Source of the DNA: Winogradskyella schleiferi
GTDB lineage: Bacteria; Bacteroidota; Bacteroidia; Flavobacteriales; Flavobacteriaceae
Length of the DNA stretch: 64,000 nucleotides
Reading direction: 5' to 3'
Assembly (NCBI RefSeq): GCF_013394655.1
Contig: NZ_CP053351.1
Coordinates: 496,001-560,000 of the forward strand
Part shown: piece by piece, positions 52,438-60,970 of the stretch
Layout of the letters: every line of letters begins with the position of its first letter
Numbering within the stretch: position 1 is the stretch's first letter
Translations under genes and position numbers: made by a program
Notes under the pieces: model-generated
Database searches by the model: none
What the model saw: only the letters and a program-made list of their open reading frames with translations
Told to the model about the DNA's origin: nothing

Positions 52438-53178
52438 ATGAGTTTAAAAGAAAAAATAAACAAACAGAAACTTCCCAACCATGTCGCCATTATCATGGAT
52501 GGCAATGGTCGTTGGGCAAAGCAAAAAGGATTGATTCGGGCTATAGGTCATGAGAATGGAACAAAATCAGTTAGACAAACGGTAGAAGCCAGCGCAGAAT
52601 TAGGAATTAAGAATTTAACACTTTATGCGTTTTCAACGGAAAACTGGAACAGACCAAAATTAGAAGTACAAACACTGATGAAACTTCTGGTGAAGTCCTT
52701 AAAAAAGGAAATTAAAACACTTCAGGATAATGGCATAAAACTCTCTGCTATAGGATGCTTAAATGATTTACCCAAAAAGGCACACCAAGAACTTTTGGAT
52801 GTTATAGATAAAACGAAGGATAATAATCATATGACATTAACTTTAGCGTTAAGCTATGGTTCTCGCGAGGAAATTGTTAATGTTATTAAAGAATTATCGG
52901 TTAAAGTTAAAAATAATATAATTTCTGCTGAAAGTATTGATGAATCAATTATAAATAAGCATCTTTACACGCAAAATTTACCAGACGTTGACCTGCTTAT
53001 TCGCACCAGTGGAGAACAACGGATTAGTAATTTTTTGCTATGGCAAATAGCCTATGCAGAATTATATTTTACAGATATTTTATGGCCAGATTTTAAGAAG
53101 GAAAATCTATATGAGGCACTCATAAATTATCAAAACAGAGAACGAAGATTTGGAAAAACAAGCGAACAACTTACCTAA
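52438..53178 (+). CDS. uppS: Isoprenyl transferase (undecaprenyl diphosphate synthase)
   Basis: A 246-residue cis-prenyltransferase with the first signature IIMDGNGRWAKQKG (catalytic Asp21) and the last RTSGEQRISNFLLWQIAYAE. It builds the C55 carrier lipid for peptidoglycan and capsule from farnesyl diphosphate and isopentenyl diphosphate. It begins directly after the DUF6089 stop, and its 3' end overlaps or is close to the bamA start, depending on which TTG is used there. A core gene of envelope synthesis. Confidence 0.96.
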   Translation: MSLKEKINKQKLPNHVAIIMDGNGRWAKQKGLIRAIGHENGTKSVRQTVEASAELGIKNLTLYAFSTENWNRPKLEVQTLMKLLVKSLKKEIKTLQDNGIKLSAIGCLNDLPKKAHQELLDVIDKTKDNNHMTLTLALSYGSREEIVNVIKELSVKVKNNIISAESIDESIINKHLYTQNLPDVDLLIRTSGEQRISNFLLWQIAYAELYFTDILWPDFKKENLYEALINYQNRERRFGKTSEQLT

Positions 53179-53188
53179 TAGCACAATA

Positions 53189-55780
53189 TTGAAACCATTT
53201 ATTAAACTTATTTGTGTTGTATTCCTATTTACAATTTCATTTACCAGTAATGCACAGGTTGAAGGCGGAGAGACTTATTTAATTAAGGAAATTAAAGTTA
53301 CAGGAAATACTAATTTTAGTGAGCAAACTATTATTGCTTATTCTAAACTTAGAAAAGACGAAGAGATTCAGGTCGGCGGAGAAAAAATTGCTAATGCTGT
53401 AAAAACATTATGGAAGTCCAATCTATTTAGCAGTATAGATATCTATGTTACTGATATAGATGGTAGTACCGCAAATTTAGAGATAAATCTTAGTGATTTG
53501 CCAGAACTTAAGGATCTTACGATTGAAGGTGTAAGGAAAGGTAAAAAAGAGGAGATTATAGATGAGAACAAACTAAAATCTGGTCAGAAAGTTACAGAAA
53601 ACCTTATTGCAACTACCAAGAATTACTTGACCAATAAGTATAAAAAGAAAGGGTTTTTAAACACTAAAGTAAATATTAGCACCTCACAAGTTATTGATTC
53701 TATTGAGAAAGAGCGCGTTAACATGCGCATTGAGATAGATAAGGGCCAAAAAGTTAAAATTAAAGAAATTAACTTTGAAGGTAATGAAAAGATAGCAGAT
53801 AAAAAGCTTCGTAAAGCTATGAAAAATACGAAGAGAAAAAGCTTAAGTCCATTGAGGATATTGAAGCGTTCAAAATATATTGAAGAAGATTTTAGAACAG
53901 ATTTAGTAAGTGTTGTTGATTACTACAAAGAAAATGGATATAGGGATGCAAGAATAATCTCAGACTCTATTACCTATTTAGATAAGAAAAATATCAATCT
54001 TGATATTAAAGTAGAAGAAGGCGAAAAGTATACGTTCGGGAAAATAACTTTTGTGGGTAATACCGTTTATTCCGATCAGTATTTATCAAGTCTTTTGGGC
54101 ATAAAAGAAGGTGATACCTATAATGGTGTTGAGTTACGAGAACGAATTGCTGACGAGTCTAATCCAGATGCCAATGACATAACCAATGCTTACCAAAACT
54201 TTGGATATATGTTCTCTACCATTAATCCTGTTGAAGTTAGTGCAGAAGGAAACGTTATAGATATGGAAATCCGTATCTCGGAAGGAAAACCAGCCTATTT
54301 TAATAATGTTACTGTAGTTGGTAATGATGTTACCAACGATCACGTGGTGTACAGGGAAATAAGAACACGTCCAGGCATGCTTTACAGAAAGGCAGATATT
54401 ATTAGAACCATCAGGGAACTTGGTCAGTTAGGATTTTTTGATGCGCAGCAAATAGCGCCAAATATTTTAAATCCAAACCCAGTCGATGGCACCTTAGACG
54501 TAGAGTATTCTGTAGTAGAGCAAGGTTCTAGTCAAATACAGTTGCAAGGTGGTTACGGTGGAGGTGGCTTCATTGGCACCTTAGGTTTGTCATTTAATAA
54601 TTTTGCAATAAAAGATATTTTTAAAGCAGATGCGTATAAGCCTGTGCCAAGAGGTGATGGTCAAAGTTTAGCATTGAGACTTCAAGCAAGTCAATTTTTT
54701 CAAACCTATAGTTTTTCATTTAGCGAACCTTGGTTTGGTGGTAAAAAGCCATTTCAAATGTCAACCTCACTTTCACATTCACGACAGTTTTTATATGATA
54801 ACTTAACAGGGCGTGCTGATAAAAGCAGACGTTTTAATATTACAGGTTTAACTTTCGGATTGTCTACAAGATTATCTAAACCAGATGATTACTTTTTACT
54901 TTCACAGGCCATAAGTTACCAACACTACGACCTTCAAAATTATAACACAGGATTGTTTACGTTTGGTGATGGAACTTCAAATAATTTATCTTACACCATT
55001 GGTTTAAGTAGAAATAACCTTTATACCGACCCTATTTATCCTACAGGTGGTTCTAATTTTTCAGTTTCGGCAAAGTTTTCATTCCCTTATTCATTAGTGA
55101 ATGGCGTGGATTATGAAGCCTTGGAAGAAGATAGAGCTGAACAAACGGAGATCATTAATGATTATCAATCTACCCAAAGTTCAAATCCGGCAGCAATTTC
55201 TGCATATAACGACGCATTAGATAGACGGTCTGAAATTGACCAAGAACGTTTTAAATGGTTAGAATTTTATAAGATTAAATTCAAAGCAGATTGGTATCAG
55301 GCTTTGACCAAGAAACTAGTGTTACGTCCAAGTGTAGAATTTGGATTCTTAGGTGCTTACAATAATGCTCGTGGCGTGATTCCTTTTGAACGTTTCTTTG
55401 TTGGTGGTGATGGTTTAGGGAATTTTTCGTTAGATGGAAGAGAAGTGGTTCAATTACGTGGTTATCCTAATCAATCATTGTCATCACAGGATGGAGGCTC
55501 TATTTATAACAAATTTTCTTTAGAATTACGTTATCCTATTACTTTAGGAGCACAAGCTAAAATTTATGCATTATCCTTCTTAGAAGCAGGTAGTTCTGTA
55601 AATAATTTTAGGGATTTCGATCCATTTAAACTTCAAAGATCTGCTGGTTTCGGATTGAGAATCTTTATGCCAGCCTTTGGTCTGCTTGGTATTGACTTCG
55701 GTCACGCATTTGATGAAGCTCCTTATGGAGCAGCGGTTAAAAATTGGGAAACTCACTTTATAATTGGACAACAATTTTAA
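53189..55780 (+). CDS. bamA: Outer-membrane protein assembly factor BamA
   Basis: A long Omp85 protein (863 residues with the start chosen) with five POTRA-like domains in the first half (GNTNFSEQTII, LTIEGVRKG, INFEGNEKIADKKLRK, ITFVGNTVYSDQYL and VTVVGNDVTNDHVVY) and a C-terminal 16-strand barrel ending in AFDEAPYG and HFIIGQQF. It inserts beta-barrel proteins into the outer membrane. No ATG lies near the start of the family-like region; the TTG at 53189 gives a clean signal peptide (MKPFIKLICVVFLFTISFTS) 10 nt after uppS. A second TTG at 53150 overlaps uppS and is possible. Confidence 0.93.
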   Translation: MKPFIKLICVVFLFTISFTSNAQVEGGETYLIKEIKVTGNTNFSEQTIIAYSKLRKDEEIQVGGEKIANAVKTLWKSNLFSSIDIYVTDIDGSTANLEINLSDLPELKDLTIEGVRKGKKEEIIDENKLKSGQKVTENLIATTKNYLTNKYKKKGFLNTKVNISTSQVIDSIEKERVNMRIEIDKGQKVKIKEINFEGNEKIADKKLRKAMKNTKRKSLSPLRILKRSKYIEEDFRTDLVSVVDYYKENGYRDARIISDSITYLDKKNINLDIKVEEGEKYTFGKITFVGNTVYSDQYLSSLLGIKEGDTYNGVELRERIADESNPDANDITNAYQNFGYMFSTINPVEVSAEGNVIDMEIRISEGKPAYFNNVTVVGNDVTNDHVVYREIRTRPGMLYRKADIIRTIRELGQLGFFDAQQIAPNILNPNPVDGTLDVEYSVVEQGSSQIQLQGGYGGGGFIGTLGLSFNNFAIKDIFKADAYKPVPRGDGQSLALRLQASQFFQTYSFSFSEPWFGGKKPFQMSTSLSHSRQFLYDNLTGRADKSRRFNITGLTFGLSTRLSKPDDYFLLSQAISYQHYDLQNYNTGLFTFGDGTSNNLSYTIGLSRNNLYTDPIYPTGGSNFSVSAKFSFPYSLVNGVDYEALEEDRAEQTEIINDYQSTQSSNPAAISAYNDALDRRSEIDQERFKWLEFYKIKFKADWYQALTKKLVLRPSVEFGFLGAYNNARGVIPFERFFVGGDGLGNFSLDGREVVQLRGYPNQSLSSQDGGSIYNKFSLELRYPITLGAQAKIYALSFLEAGSSVNNFRDFDPFKLQRSAGFGLRIFMPAFGLLGIDFGHAFDEAPYGAAVKNWETHFIIGQQF

Positions 55781-55931
55781 GTTTGGCACGATATTTTCTA
55801 ATAGCTAAATAAGATTTCATCATGGTGTTAAAATTTTTAAGAATATATTTCGTTAAATTTGGAGATTAGTATTACTAAAAATATTTAAGATTTAGTTTTA
55901 CGAGTAAATATCTCAAAATACAAATACAGAA

Positions 55932-57047
55932 ATGATGAAATTTAAAGTTCTTTTTTTAATAGTAATAATAGGTCTATTGAGCTTTAGTGCTAGCGCACAA
56001 CGTGGCGTAAGAATAGGTTATATTGATACGGAGTACATTTTACAAAATGTACCGGAATATCAACAAGCTTCTTCTCAATTAGACAAAAAAGTTCAAGATT
56101 GGAAATCTGAAATTGAAACCAAATTGAATGCCATTAATCTAAAGAAAAAAGAACTCGAAAATGAAAGTGTTCTTTTAACGAAGGAATTATATGATGAACG
56201 ACTAGAAGATATTTCTTTTGAAGAGGCCGAAATTTTAGATTATCAACAAAAACGTTTTGGACCTGATGGCGATTTAATGATTCAGAAACGTCAATTGATT
56301 GAACCTATACAAGATCAGATTTTTGCCGCAGTCCAAGATATTGCTGAAACCGGAAAATATGATTTCGTGTTCGATAAATCTGCAGATGTTGTGATGCTAT
56401 ATTCAGCAGAGCGCTATGATTTAAGTGAGCGTGTTTTAAACACAATTACAAGAACCTCTAAACGATCACAGGCAAAAAGCAGAAAAGAACGTAAAGAGCT
56501 TGAAGAGGAAGAAGTAGTTCCGGAAGTAAGTTCAGATAAAGATGCACGCCAACAAGCGCTGGAAGACAGAAAAGCAAAACGTGAAGAACAATTAGCAGCT
56601 AAGCGTGCCGAGCGCGAAAAAGCAGCAGAAGATAGAAGAAAAGCACAAGAAGAATTAAGAGAAGCGAAAAGGAAAGAAGCAGAGGAACGTCGTCAACGTG
56701 TCATTGATGCAAGAAATGAGAGATCTGAATCTGCTGAAGAAACTACTACTAATGAGAAAGATAACAATGCAGAGGCAAGACCAACCGTACCTGCGGATAG
56801 TACGAAAGCAAAAACAGACATTGAAAAGGATTCAATAAGTTCAAATAAGCCTAAAACGGCCACGGAAATAGCTGAAGCAGAACGTCTTCAGAAATTAAGA
56901 GATAGAGAAGCTCGCCAGAAAGCTTTAGAAGATAGAAAAAAGAAAATTATAGAACAACGTAAAGAAGCACGTGCAGAGCGTGAAAGACAGGTAAAAAGGA
57001 ACGATTCTATAGCAAAGGCGAAGAAAAACGAGGATAACAACAATTAA
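55932..57047 (+). CDS. Skp/OmpH family periplasmic chaperone with long charged tail
   Basis: A 371-residue protein with a signal peptide (about 1-23) and an OmpH/Skp core (about 25-175, RIGYIDTEYILQNVPEYQQ then a coiled coil). The C-terminal 190 residues are very rich in Lys, Arg, Glu and Ala with repeated RKAKREEQ-like blocks, far beyond the usual length of about 170-180 residues for Skp. Skp holds unfolded barrel proteins for BamA, whose gene lies upstream. The tail may be a stalk or a second holding arm; its function is not known. Start at 55932 gives the signal peptide MMKFKVLFLIVIIGLLSFSA. Confidence 0.85.
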   Translation: MMKFKVLFLIVIIGLLSFSASAQRGVRIGYIDTEYILQNVPEYQQASSQLDKKVQDWKSEIETKLNAINLKKKELENESVLLTKELYDERLEDISFEEAEILDYQQKRFGPDGDLMIQKRQLIEPIQDQIFAAVQDIAETGKYDFVFDKSADVVMLYSAERYDLSERVLNTITRTSKRSQAKSRKERKELEEEEVVPEVSSDKDARQQALEDRKAKREEQLAAKRAEREKAAEDRRKAQEELREAKRKEAEERRQRVIDARNERSESAEETTTNEKDNNAEARPTVPADSTKAKTDIEKDSISSNKPKTATEIAEAERLQKLRDREARQKALEDRKKKIIEQRKEARAERERQVKRNDSIAKAKKNEDNNN

Positions 57048-57123
57048 TAACTATAACACACAAATACAATTAAGAAAAATGAAATCACAGATTCACGAAT
57101 TCAAACAGACAAATAGACTGAAC

Positions 57124-57627
57124 ATGAGTAAACATTTAAAAACTTTATTATTTACAGCAGTACTTTTTATAGGAGCAACTAGCTTTTCAGCTGCTCAAAG
57201 TAAAATTGCTCATATTAATAAACAAGAATTGATTAAAGCTATGCCTGCTTACACGCAAGCACAAGGTGAGATTGAAAAGATGGGTAAAACTTATGAAGCT
57301 GAAATTCAAAATTCACTTAAAGAGTTGGATAAAAAATTAAAGCAATATACTGCAGAAGAGCCAACACAAACGAGCGAAGAAAATCAGAAGCGTATGGTAG
57401 AAGTTGAAGGTATTAAGCAAAGCTTAGGAGAGTACCAACAACAGGCTCAGAAACAATTGCAAGAAAAAGAATTTAATCTTTTAAAGCCAATTGTTGAAAA
57501 AGCGGATAATGCAATCAAAGCTGTTGCAGCAGCGCAAGGTTATCAGTATGTTGTAGATTCTGCAATGCTTATTGTAGCAGATGGTAAGGATCTTATGGCA
57601 GATGTTAAAAAACAATTAGGGATGTAA
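57124..57627 (+). CDS. Skp/OmpH family periplasmic chaperone
   Basis: A 167-residue OmpH/Skp protein of normal length: signal peptide (MSKHLKTLLFTAVLFIGATS, cleavage after SAAQ), then KIAHINKQELIKAMPAYTQA and a helical arm with many Gln, Glu and Lys, ending with strands YQYVVDSAMLIVADGKD. The start at 57124 is preferred to the in-frame ATG at 57079, since it gives the typical signal peptide. It follows the long-tailed homologue by 76 nt. The pair of OmpH genes next to bamA is the usual Flavobacteria arrangement. A terminator follows. Confidence 0.9.
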   Translation: MSKHLKTLLFTAVLFIGATSFSAAQSKIAHINKQELIKAMPAYTQAQGEIEKMGKTYEAEIQNSLKELDKKLKQYTAEEPTQTSEENQKRMVEVEGIKQSLGEYQQQAQKQLQEKEFNLLKPIVEKADNAIKAVAAAQGYQYVVDSAMLIVADGKDLMADVKKQLGM

Positions 57628-57654
57628 TCCTAATTAAAAAAAATAAATTTTTAG

Positions 57655-57689
57655 AAAGTCGCTTATTGTTAAGCGACTTTTTATTTTTG
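57655..57689 (+). terminator. Terminator after the OmpH genes, with a -7-like tail
   Basis: AAAGTCGCTTA (57655-57665) and TAAGCGACTTT (57670-57680) pair over 11 bp with a 4-nt loop. TATTTTTG at 57682-57689, in its T-rich tail, fits the -7 box but is only 5 nt before the murI start, so its promoter role is doubtful. Confidence 0.75.
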
Positions 57690-57694
57690 TTACT

Positions 57695-58480
57695 ATGAGT
57701 AATAATCCTATTGGCATATTCGATTCTGGAATTGGTGGTACATCGATCTTTAAGGAAATCCATACCTTGATGCCAAATGAAAACTGCATCTATTTAGCAG
57801 ATAGTAAAAATGCGCCTTACGGTAATAAATCCAAGGAAGAGATACTTCAACTAAGTATTAAGAATACGGAGTTCCTTATTGGCAAAGGGAGTAAGGTTAT
57901 TGTGGTGGCTTGCAATACGGCAACGACCAATGCTATTGATTATCTAAGGGAAAATTATAACATGCCTTTCATTGGTATCGAACCAGCCATAAAACCAGCG
58001 GCTTTAAGCACACAAACAAAAGCTGTAGGTATATTGGCAACCAAGGGAACTTTAAGTAGTCAGCTGTTTCATAAAACAGCAGATTTATATGCTCGTGGAA
58101 TTAAAGTGATTGAACAAATTGGTGAAGGTATAGTACCACTCATTGAAACAGGAAAATTGGATTCTGATGAAATGTACGCGTTGTTGGAAACCTATTTAAA
58201 ACCAATGTTAGAGCAGAACATTGATTATTTGGTGCTAGGCTGCACACATTACCCATATCTTATCCCTATGCTTACTAAAATACTTCCAGGCAACGTGAAG
58301 ATTATCGACTCTGGACTGGCAGTCGCAAGACAAACAAAATCGGTTTTATCAACTCATAATTTGTTAAACGATTCTCTTTTAAAGCCAACTCCAACTATAG
58401 AACTATTTTCGAATGGTGACGTTGTTATCTTAGATGCCATTTTAGATCATAAATTTGATGTATCTTTTTTGGATTTTTAG
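57695..58480 (+). CDS. murI: Glutamate racemase
   Basis: A 261-residue glutamate racemase with the two catalytic cysteines: Cys73 in VVACNTATTNA and Cys183 in LGCTHYPYLI, and IGIFDSGIGGTSIF near the N-terminus. It makes D-glutamate for peptidoglycan in the cytosol. It lies after the bamA-ompH group and before a short cysteine-containing protein. A terminator hairpin separates it from the OmpH genes, so it may be transcribed by read-through or from a nearby start. Confidence 0.96.
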   Translation: MSNNPIGIFDSGIGGTSIFKEIHTLMPNENCIYLADSKNAPYGNKSKEEILQLSIKNTEFLIGKGSKVIVVACNTATTNAIDYLRENYNMPFIGIEPAIKPAALSTQTKAVGILATKGTLSSQLFHKTADLYARGIKVIEQIGEGIVPLIETGKLDSDEMYALLETYLKPMLEQNIDYLVLGCTHYPYLIPMLTKILPGNVKIIDSGLAVARQTKSVLSTHNLLNDSLLKPTPTIELFSNGDVVILDAILDHKFDVSFLDF

Positions 58481-58513
58481 TAAGTTTTGATTTTAACTTC
58501 ACACAAAGTCACT

Positions 58514-58861
58514 ATGAAATTACTTTTCATATATAATGCCAATTCAGGAAAATTAAATACCTTGTTTGATGCAGGACACAAACTCATACGTCCATCAACC
58601 TATAAGTGTAGCTTATGTGCTTTAACTTTTGATACATTTACTGAAAATAAGGTCTGGAAAAAGTTTAGAGCTGATAGCCATTTGAAAATGGAATTTTACC
58701 ATAAGGACGAATTTGAAGCTCTATTTCCGAGTGTAAAACTCATATGGCCAACGATTTTAAAACTTGAAGACCATCAGCTGACCACAGTTTTAACTCCTGA
58801 GGTTATAAATAAAATTCCAGATGTTGAAGCGCTAATTGAACTATTGAATCTGAGTATTTAA
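58514..58861 (+). CDS. Short CxxC protein of unknown function
   Basis: A 115-residue cytosolic protein with a first strand MKLLFIYNANSGKLN and a CxxC pair at Cys32 and Cys35 (TYKCSLCALT), then an acidic and aromatic middle part and a C-terminal helix (DVEALIELLNLSI). The pair could bind a metal or act in thiol chemistry. The ATG at 58514 is preferred to an in-frame ATG at 58487 because the extension is not conserved-looking. It follows murI by 33 nt and converges with the carbonic anhydrase-like gene with a 3-nt gap. Function unknown. Confidence 0.72.
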   Translation: MKLLFIYNANSGKLNTLFDAGHKLIRPSTYKCSLCALTFDTFTENKVWKKFRADSHLKMEFYHKDEFEALFPSVKLIWPTILKLEDHQLTTVLTPEVINKIPDVEALIELLNLSI

Positions 58862-58864
58862 AAC

Positions 58865-59380
58865 TTACTCCTTAAACCAACTCGAATACTTCACATAATT
58901 ATTCGCAATCCGATCAATTTCCCCAGAAATTAATTCCTGGCTAATATCTTTAACCTTTTTAGCAGGAACACCTGCGTAAATACTTCCCGATTCTACAATC
59001 GTATTTTTAGTAACTACTGCACCTGCGGCAATAATACTATTACTTTCTATAACACAATCGTCCATAATAATACTTCCCATACCGACAAGGACATTATCTT
59101 TTATGGTACAGCCATGTACAATGGCATTATGGCCTATGGATACGTTATTTCCAATAGTCGTTGGTGATTTTTGATAGGTAGCGTGGATTACAGCGCCATC
59201 TTGAATATTGACTTTATCACCCATTTTAATAAAATGCACATCGCCTCTAATTACTGCATTAAACCAAATACTGCATTGGCTACCTATAGTAACCTCCCCA
59301 ACTATGGTTGCATTTTCGGCAACATAACAATCATCTGGTATTTGTGGGTGTTTTCCTTTTACTGGTTTTATAATTGGCAT
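58865..59380 (-). CDS. Gamma-carbonic anhydrase family protein
   Basis: A 171-residue left-handed beta-helix protein with hexapeptide repeats (NATIVGEVTIGSQCSIWFNA) and the metal-binding histidines His66, His84 and His89 (VIHATYQ, SIGHNAIVHG). This is the gamma-carbonic anhydrase-like group (YrdA/CaiE/PaaY type), which forms trimers with metal at the subunit interfaces; not all members hydrate carbon dioxide. The C-terminal helix (SQELISGEIDRIANNYVKYSS) is also typical. It converges on the short CxxC gene and precedes rpsU on the plus-side flank. Confidence 0.88.
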   Translation of the reverse strand: MPIIKPVKGKHPQIPDDCYVAENATIVGEVTIGSQCSIWFNAVIRGDVHFIKMGDKVNIQDGAVIHATYQKSPTTIGNNVSIGHNAIVHGCTIKDNVLVGMGSIIMDDCVIESNSIIAAGAVVTKNTIVESGSIYAGVPAKKVKDISQELISGEIDRIANNYVKYSSWFKE

Positions 59381-59525
59381 ATATAATTCCTTTTAATTTA
59401 TTTGTATCTATGTAAACTCTTAAAATAGATCCATGACCTTTCAATTTATTACAACCCGAAAAATTGGAAAGTTGGATTAAATATAAAATGAAAAATTTCG
59501 ATAATCTAAAATTAACGGCACAAAA

Positions 59526-59551
59526 AAAGAGCAGCATATCTGCTACTCTTT
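59526..59551 (-). terminator. Terminator of rpsU
   Basis: AAAGAG (59526-59531) pairs with CTCTTT (59546-59551) and AGCA (59533-59536) with TGCT (59541-59544), with one mismatch between. On the minus strand a run of seven T follows. It ends the rpsU message. Confidence 0.65.
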
Positions 59552-59577
59552 AATCTTAATTTTATAAATGAGAAAAA

Positions 59578-59772
59578 CTATACGTTTTCAGCGTCTCTTA
59601 AACCTTGAATGTATTCAGCTTTCTGAATTTCTCTTCTTCTTTTTACAGAAGGCTTAGTGAAATAACGAGATTCTCTCAAGTTCTGCATAATTTGCACATT
59701 TCTGTGTTTACGCTTGTAACGCTTAAGTGCACGTTCTATGTTTTCTCCTTCTTTGATTTCGATTTTAATCAT
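59578..59772 (-). CDS. rpsU: 30S ribosomal protein S21
   Basis: A 64-residue S21: MIKIEIKEGENIERALKRYK is followed by RKHRNVQIMQNLRESRYFTK, PSVKRRREIQKAEYIQGLRD and a short end, a good match to the family. It binds near the anti-Shine-Dalgarno end of 16S rRNA; in Bacteroidota this protein is part of the reduced use of Shine-Dalgarno pairing. It lies before rpoD on the minus strand, which is a common neighbourhood in bacteria. A -7 box candidate is at 59816-59823. Confidence 0.95.
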   Translation of the reverse strand: MIKIEIKEGENIERALKRYKRKHRNVQIMQNLRESRYFTKPSVKRRREIQKAEYIQGLRDAENV

Positions 59773-59815
59773 TATATCGATATATTTTTGTTAACTATTT
59801 CTTGCAAATGGTCGG

Positions 59816-59823
59816 CAAATATA
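59816..59823 (-). promoter_or_regulatory. -7 box candidate for rpsU
   Basis: On the minus strand this reads TATATTTG, a full TAnnTTTG match about 43 nt before the rpsU start. No clear TTG element lies at the usual distance upstream. Confidence 0.38.
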
Positions 59824-59944
59824 TGCTAACTATTTGAAAATAAAAAATTAAATGAATTTTTTAAGTAATTATTTTTTAGCTTAAGAATCTCGATACAATT
59901 TCAACTTTAAAATCCGAACTATGAATCTAAATATTAAACTATTG

Positions 59945-59990
59945 AAGTCTTGATTCTAGCATCTAAAAGCGCAGCGGTCTTGATTCTATT
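59945..59990. repeat. Dispersed 45-nt repeat abutting the rpoD stop codon
   Basis: Same repeat as 34386-34430 (39 of 50 identical over 59941-59990), ending exactly at the rpoD stop codon. In both places the stop codon is in the same register with the repeat, which is unlikely by chance. Confidence 0.55.
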
Positions 59991-60854
59991 TTACCCTAAA
60001 TAAGTCTTCAAAATCTTACTCTTACTAGCATGTCTTAGTCTTCTAATTCCTTTTTCTCTAATTTGTCTCACACGCTCACGAGTTAAATCGTAAATGCTTC
60101 CAATTTCTTCTAGTGTCATTGGAGGTTGATCTCCAATTCCGAAATTCAAACGAATTACATCACTTTCCTTTTGGGTCAATGTTTCTAGCGCACGTTCTAC
60201 TTCTGTGTTTAAAGACTCTTTCATTAATGCCTTATCAGGTCTTGGCGATTCGCCAGAACTTACAACGTCATATAAACTAAAGGTTTCTCCATCTTTTAAT
60301 GGTGCATCCATTGATAAATGACGACCAGAATTTTTCATCGATTGCTTTACCTCACGAACACTAATATCCAATTCGCGCGCAATTTCATCTGCATTTGGCG
60401 GTCTTTGATTAATTTGCTCTAAATGCGAAAAAGCCTTATTAATCTTATTAATAGTACCAATCTTATTCAATGGCAAACGTACAATACGGGATTGCTCTGC
60501 CAAAGCTTGTAAAATAGCTTGTCTAATCCACCATACAGCATAAGAAATAAACTTAAAACCTCTGGTTTCATCAAAACGTTTTGCTGCTTTTACTAAACCA
60601 GCATTACCTTCATTAATTAAATCTGGTAATTTTAAGCCTTGATTTTGATATTGTTTTGCAACCGAAACAACAAACCTTAAGTTGGCTGTTGTTAATTTAT
60701 CTAATGCTGCCTGATCACCTTTTCTTATTAGCTGCGCTAATTCTACTTCTTCATCTGCAGTAATCAACGGAATCTTGCTTATATCTTGTAGATATTTATC
60801 TAGCGATTTATCTTCTCTGTTGGTTACCTGCTTGGTGATTTTTAACTGCCTCAT
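59991..60854 (-). CDS. rpoD: RNA polymerase sigma factor RpoD (primary sigma)
   Basis: A 287-residue sigma-70 with regions 1.2 to 4.2 but no region 1.1 or long non-conserved insert. Region 2 includes [20 protein letters not shown] and [20 protein letters not shown]; region 4.2 has [20 protein letters not shown]. This short form is the primary sigma of Bacteroidota, which recognises TAnnTTTG promoters as found in this window. The N-terminus [20 protein letters not shown] is family-like and supports the start. An inverted repeat lies in its leader at 60889-60922. The message ends with a repeat that touches its stop codon. Confidence 0.96.
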   Translation of the reverse strand: MRQLKITKQVTNREDKSLDKYLQDISKIPLITADEEVELAQLIRKGDQAALDKLTTANLRFVVSVAKQYQNQGLKLPDLINEGNAGLVKAAKRFDETRGFKFISYAVWWIRQAILQALAEQSRIVRLPLNKIGTINKINKAFSHLEQINQRPPNADEIARELDISVREVKQSMKNSGRHLSMDAPLKDGETFSLYDVVSSGESPRPDKALMKESLNTEVERALETLTQKESDVIRLNFGIGDQPPMTLEEIGSIYDLTRERVRQIREKGIRRLRHASKSKILKTYLG

Positions 60855-60888
60855 ATATCCTTTTTAAAATTTAGTGAACCTTCAATGT

Positions 60889-60922
60889 AACCTAATTATT
60901 AAGAATTCCAAACAATTAGGTT
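60889..60922. promoter_or_regulatory. Inverted repeat in the rpoD leader
   Basis: AACCTAATT (60889-60897) and AATTAGGTT (60914-60922) form a perfect 9-bp inverted repeat with a 16-nt middle, 35 nt before the rpoD start. The spacing fits a dimeric regulator site or a small RNA hairpin in the leader; there is no direct proof of either. Confidence 0.4.
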
Positions 60923-60970
60923 ATTATTAACATCTATTAACGAAAAGATGCTTTTTTTACCGTTAAACGG

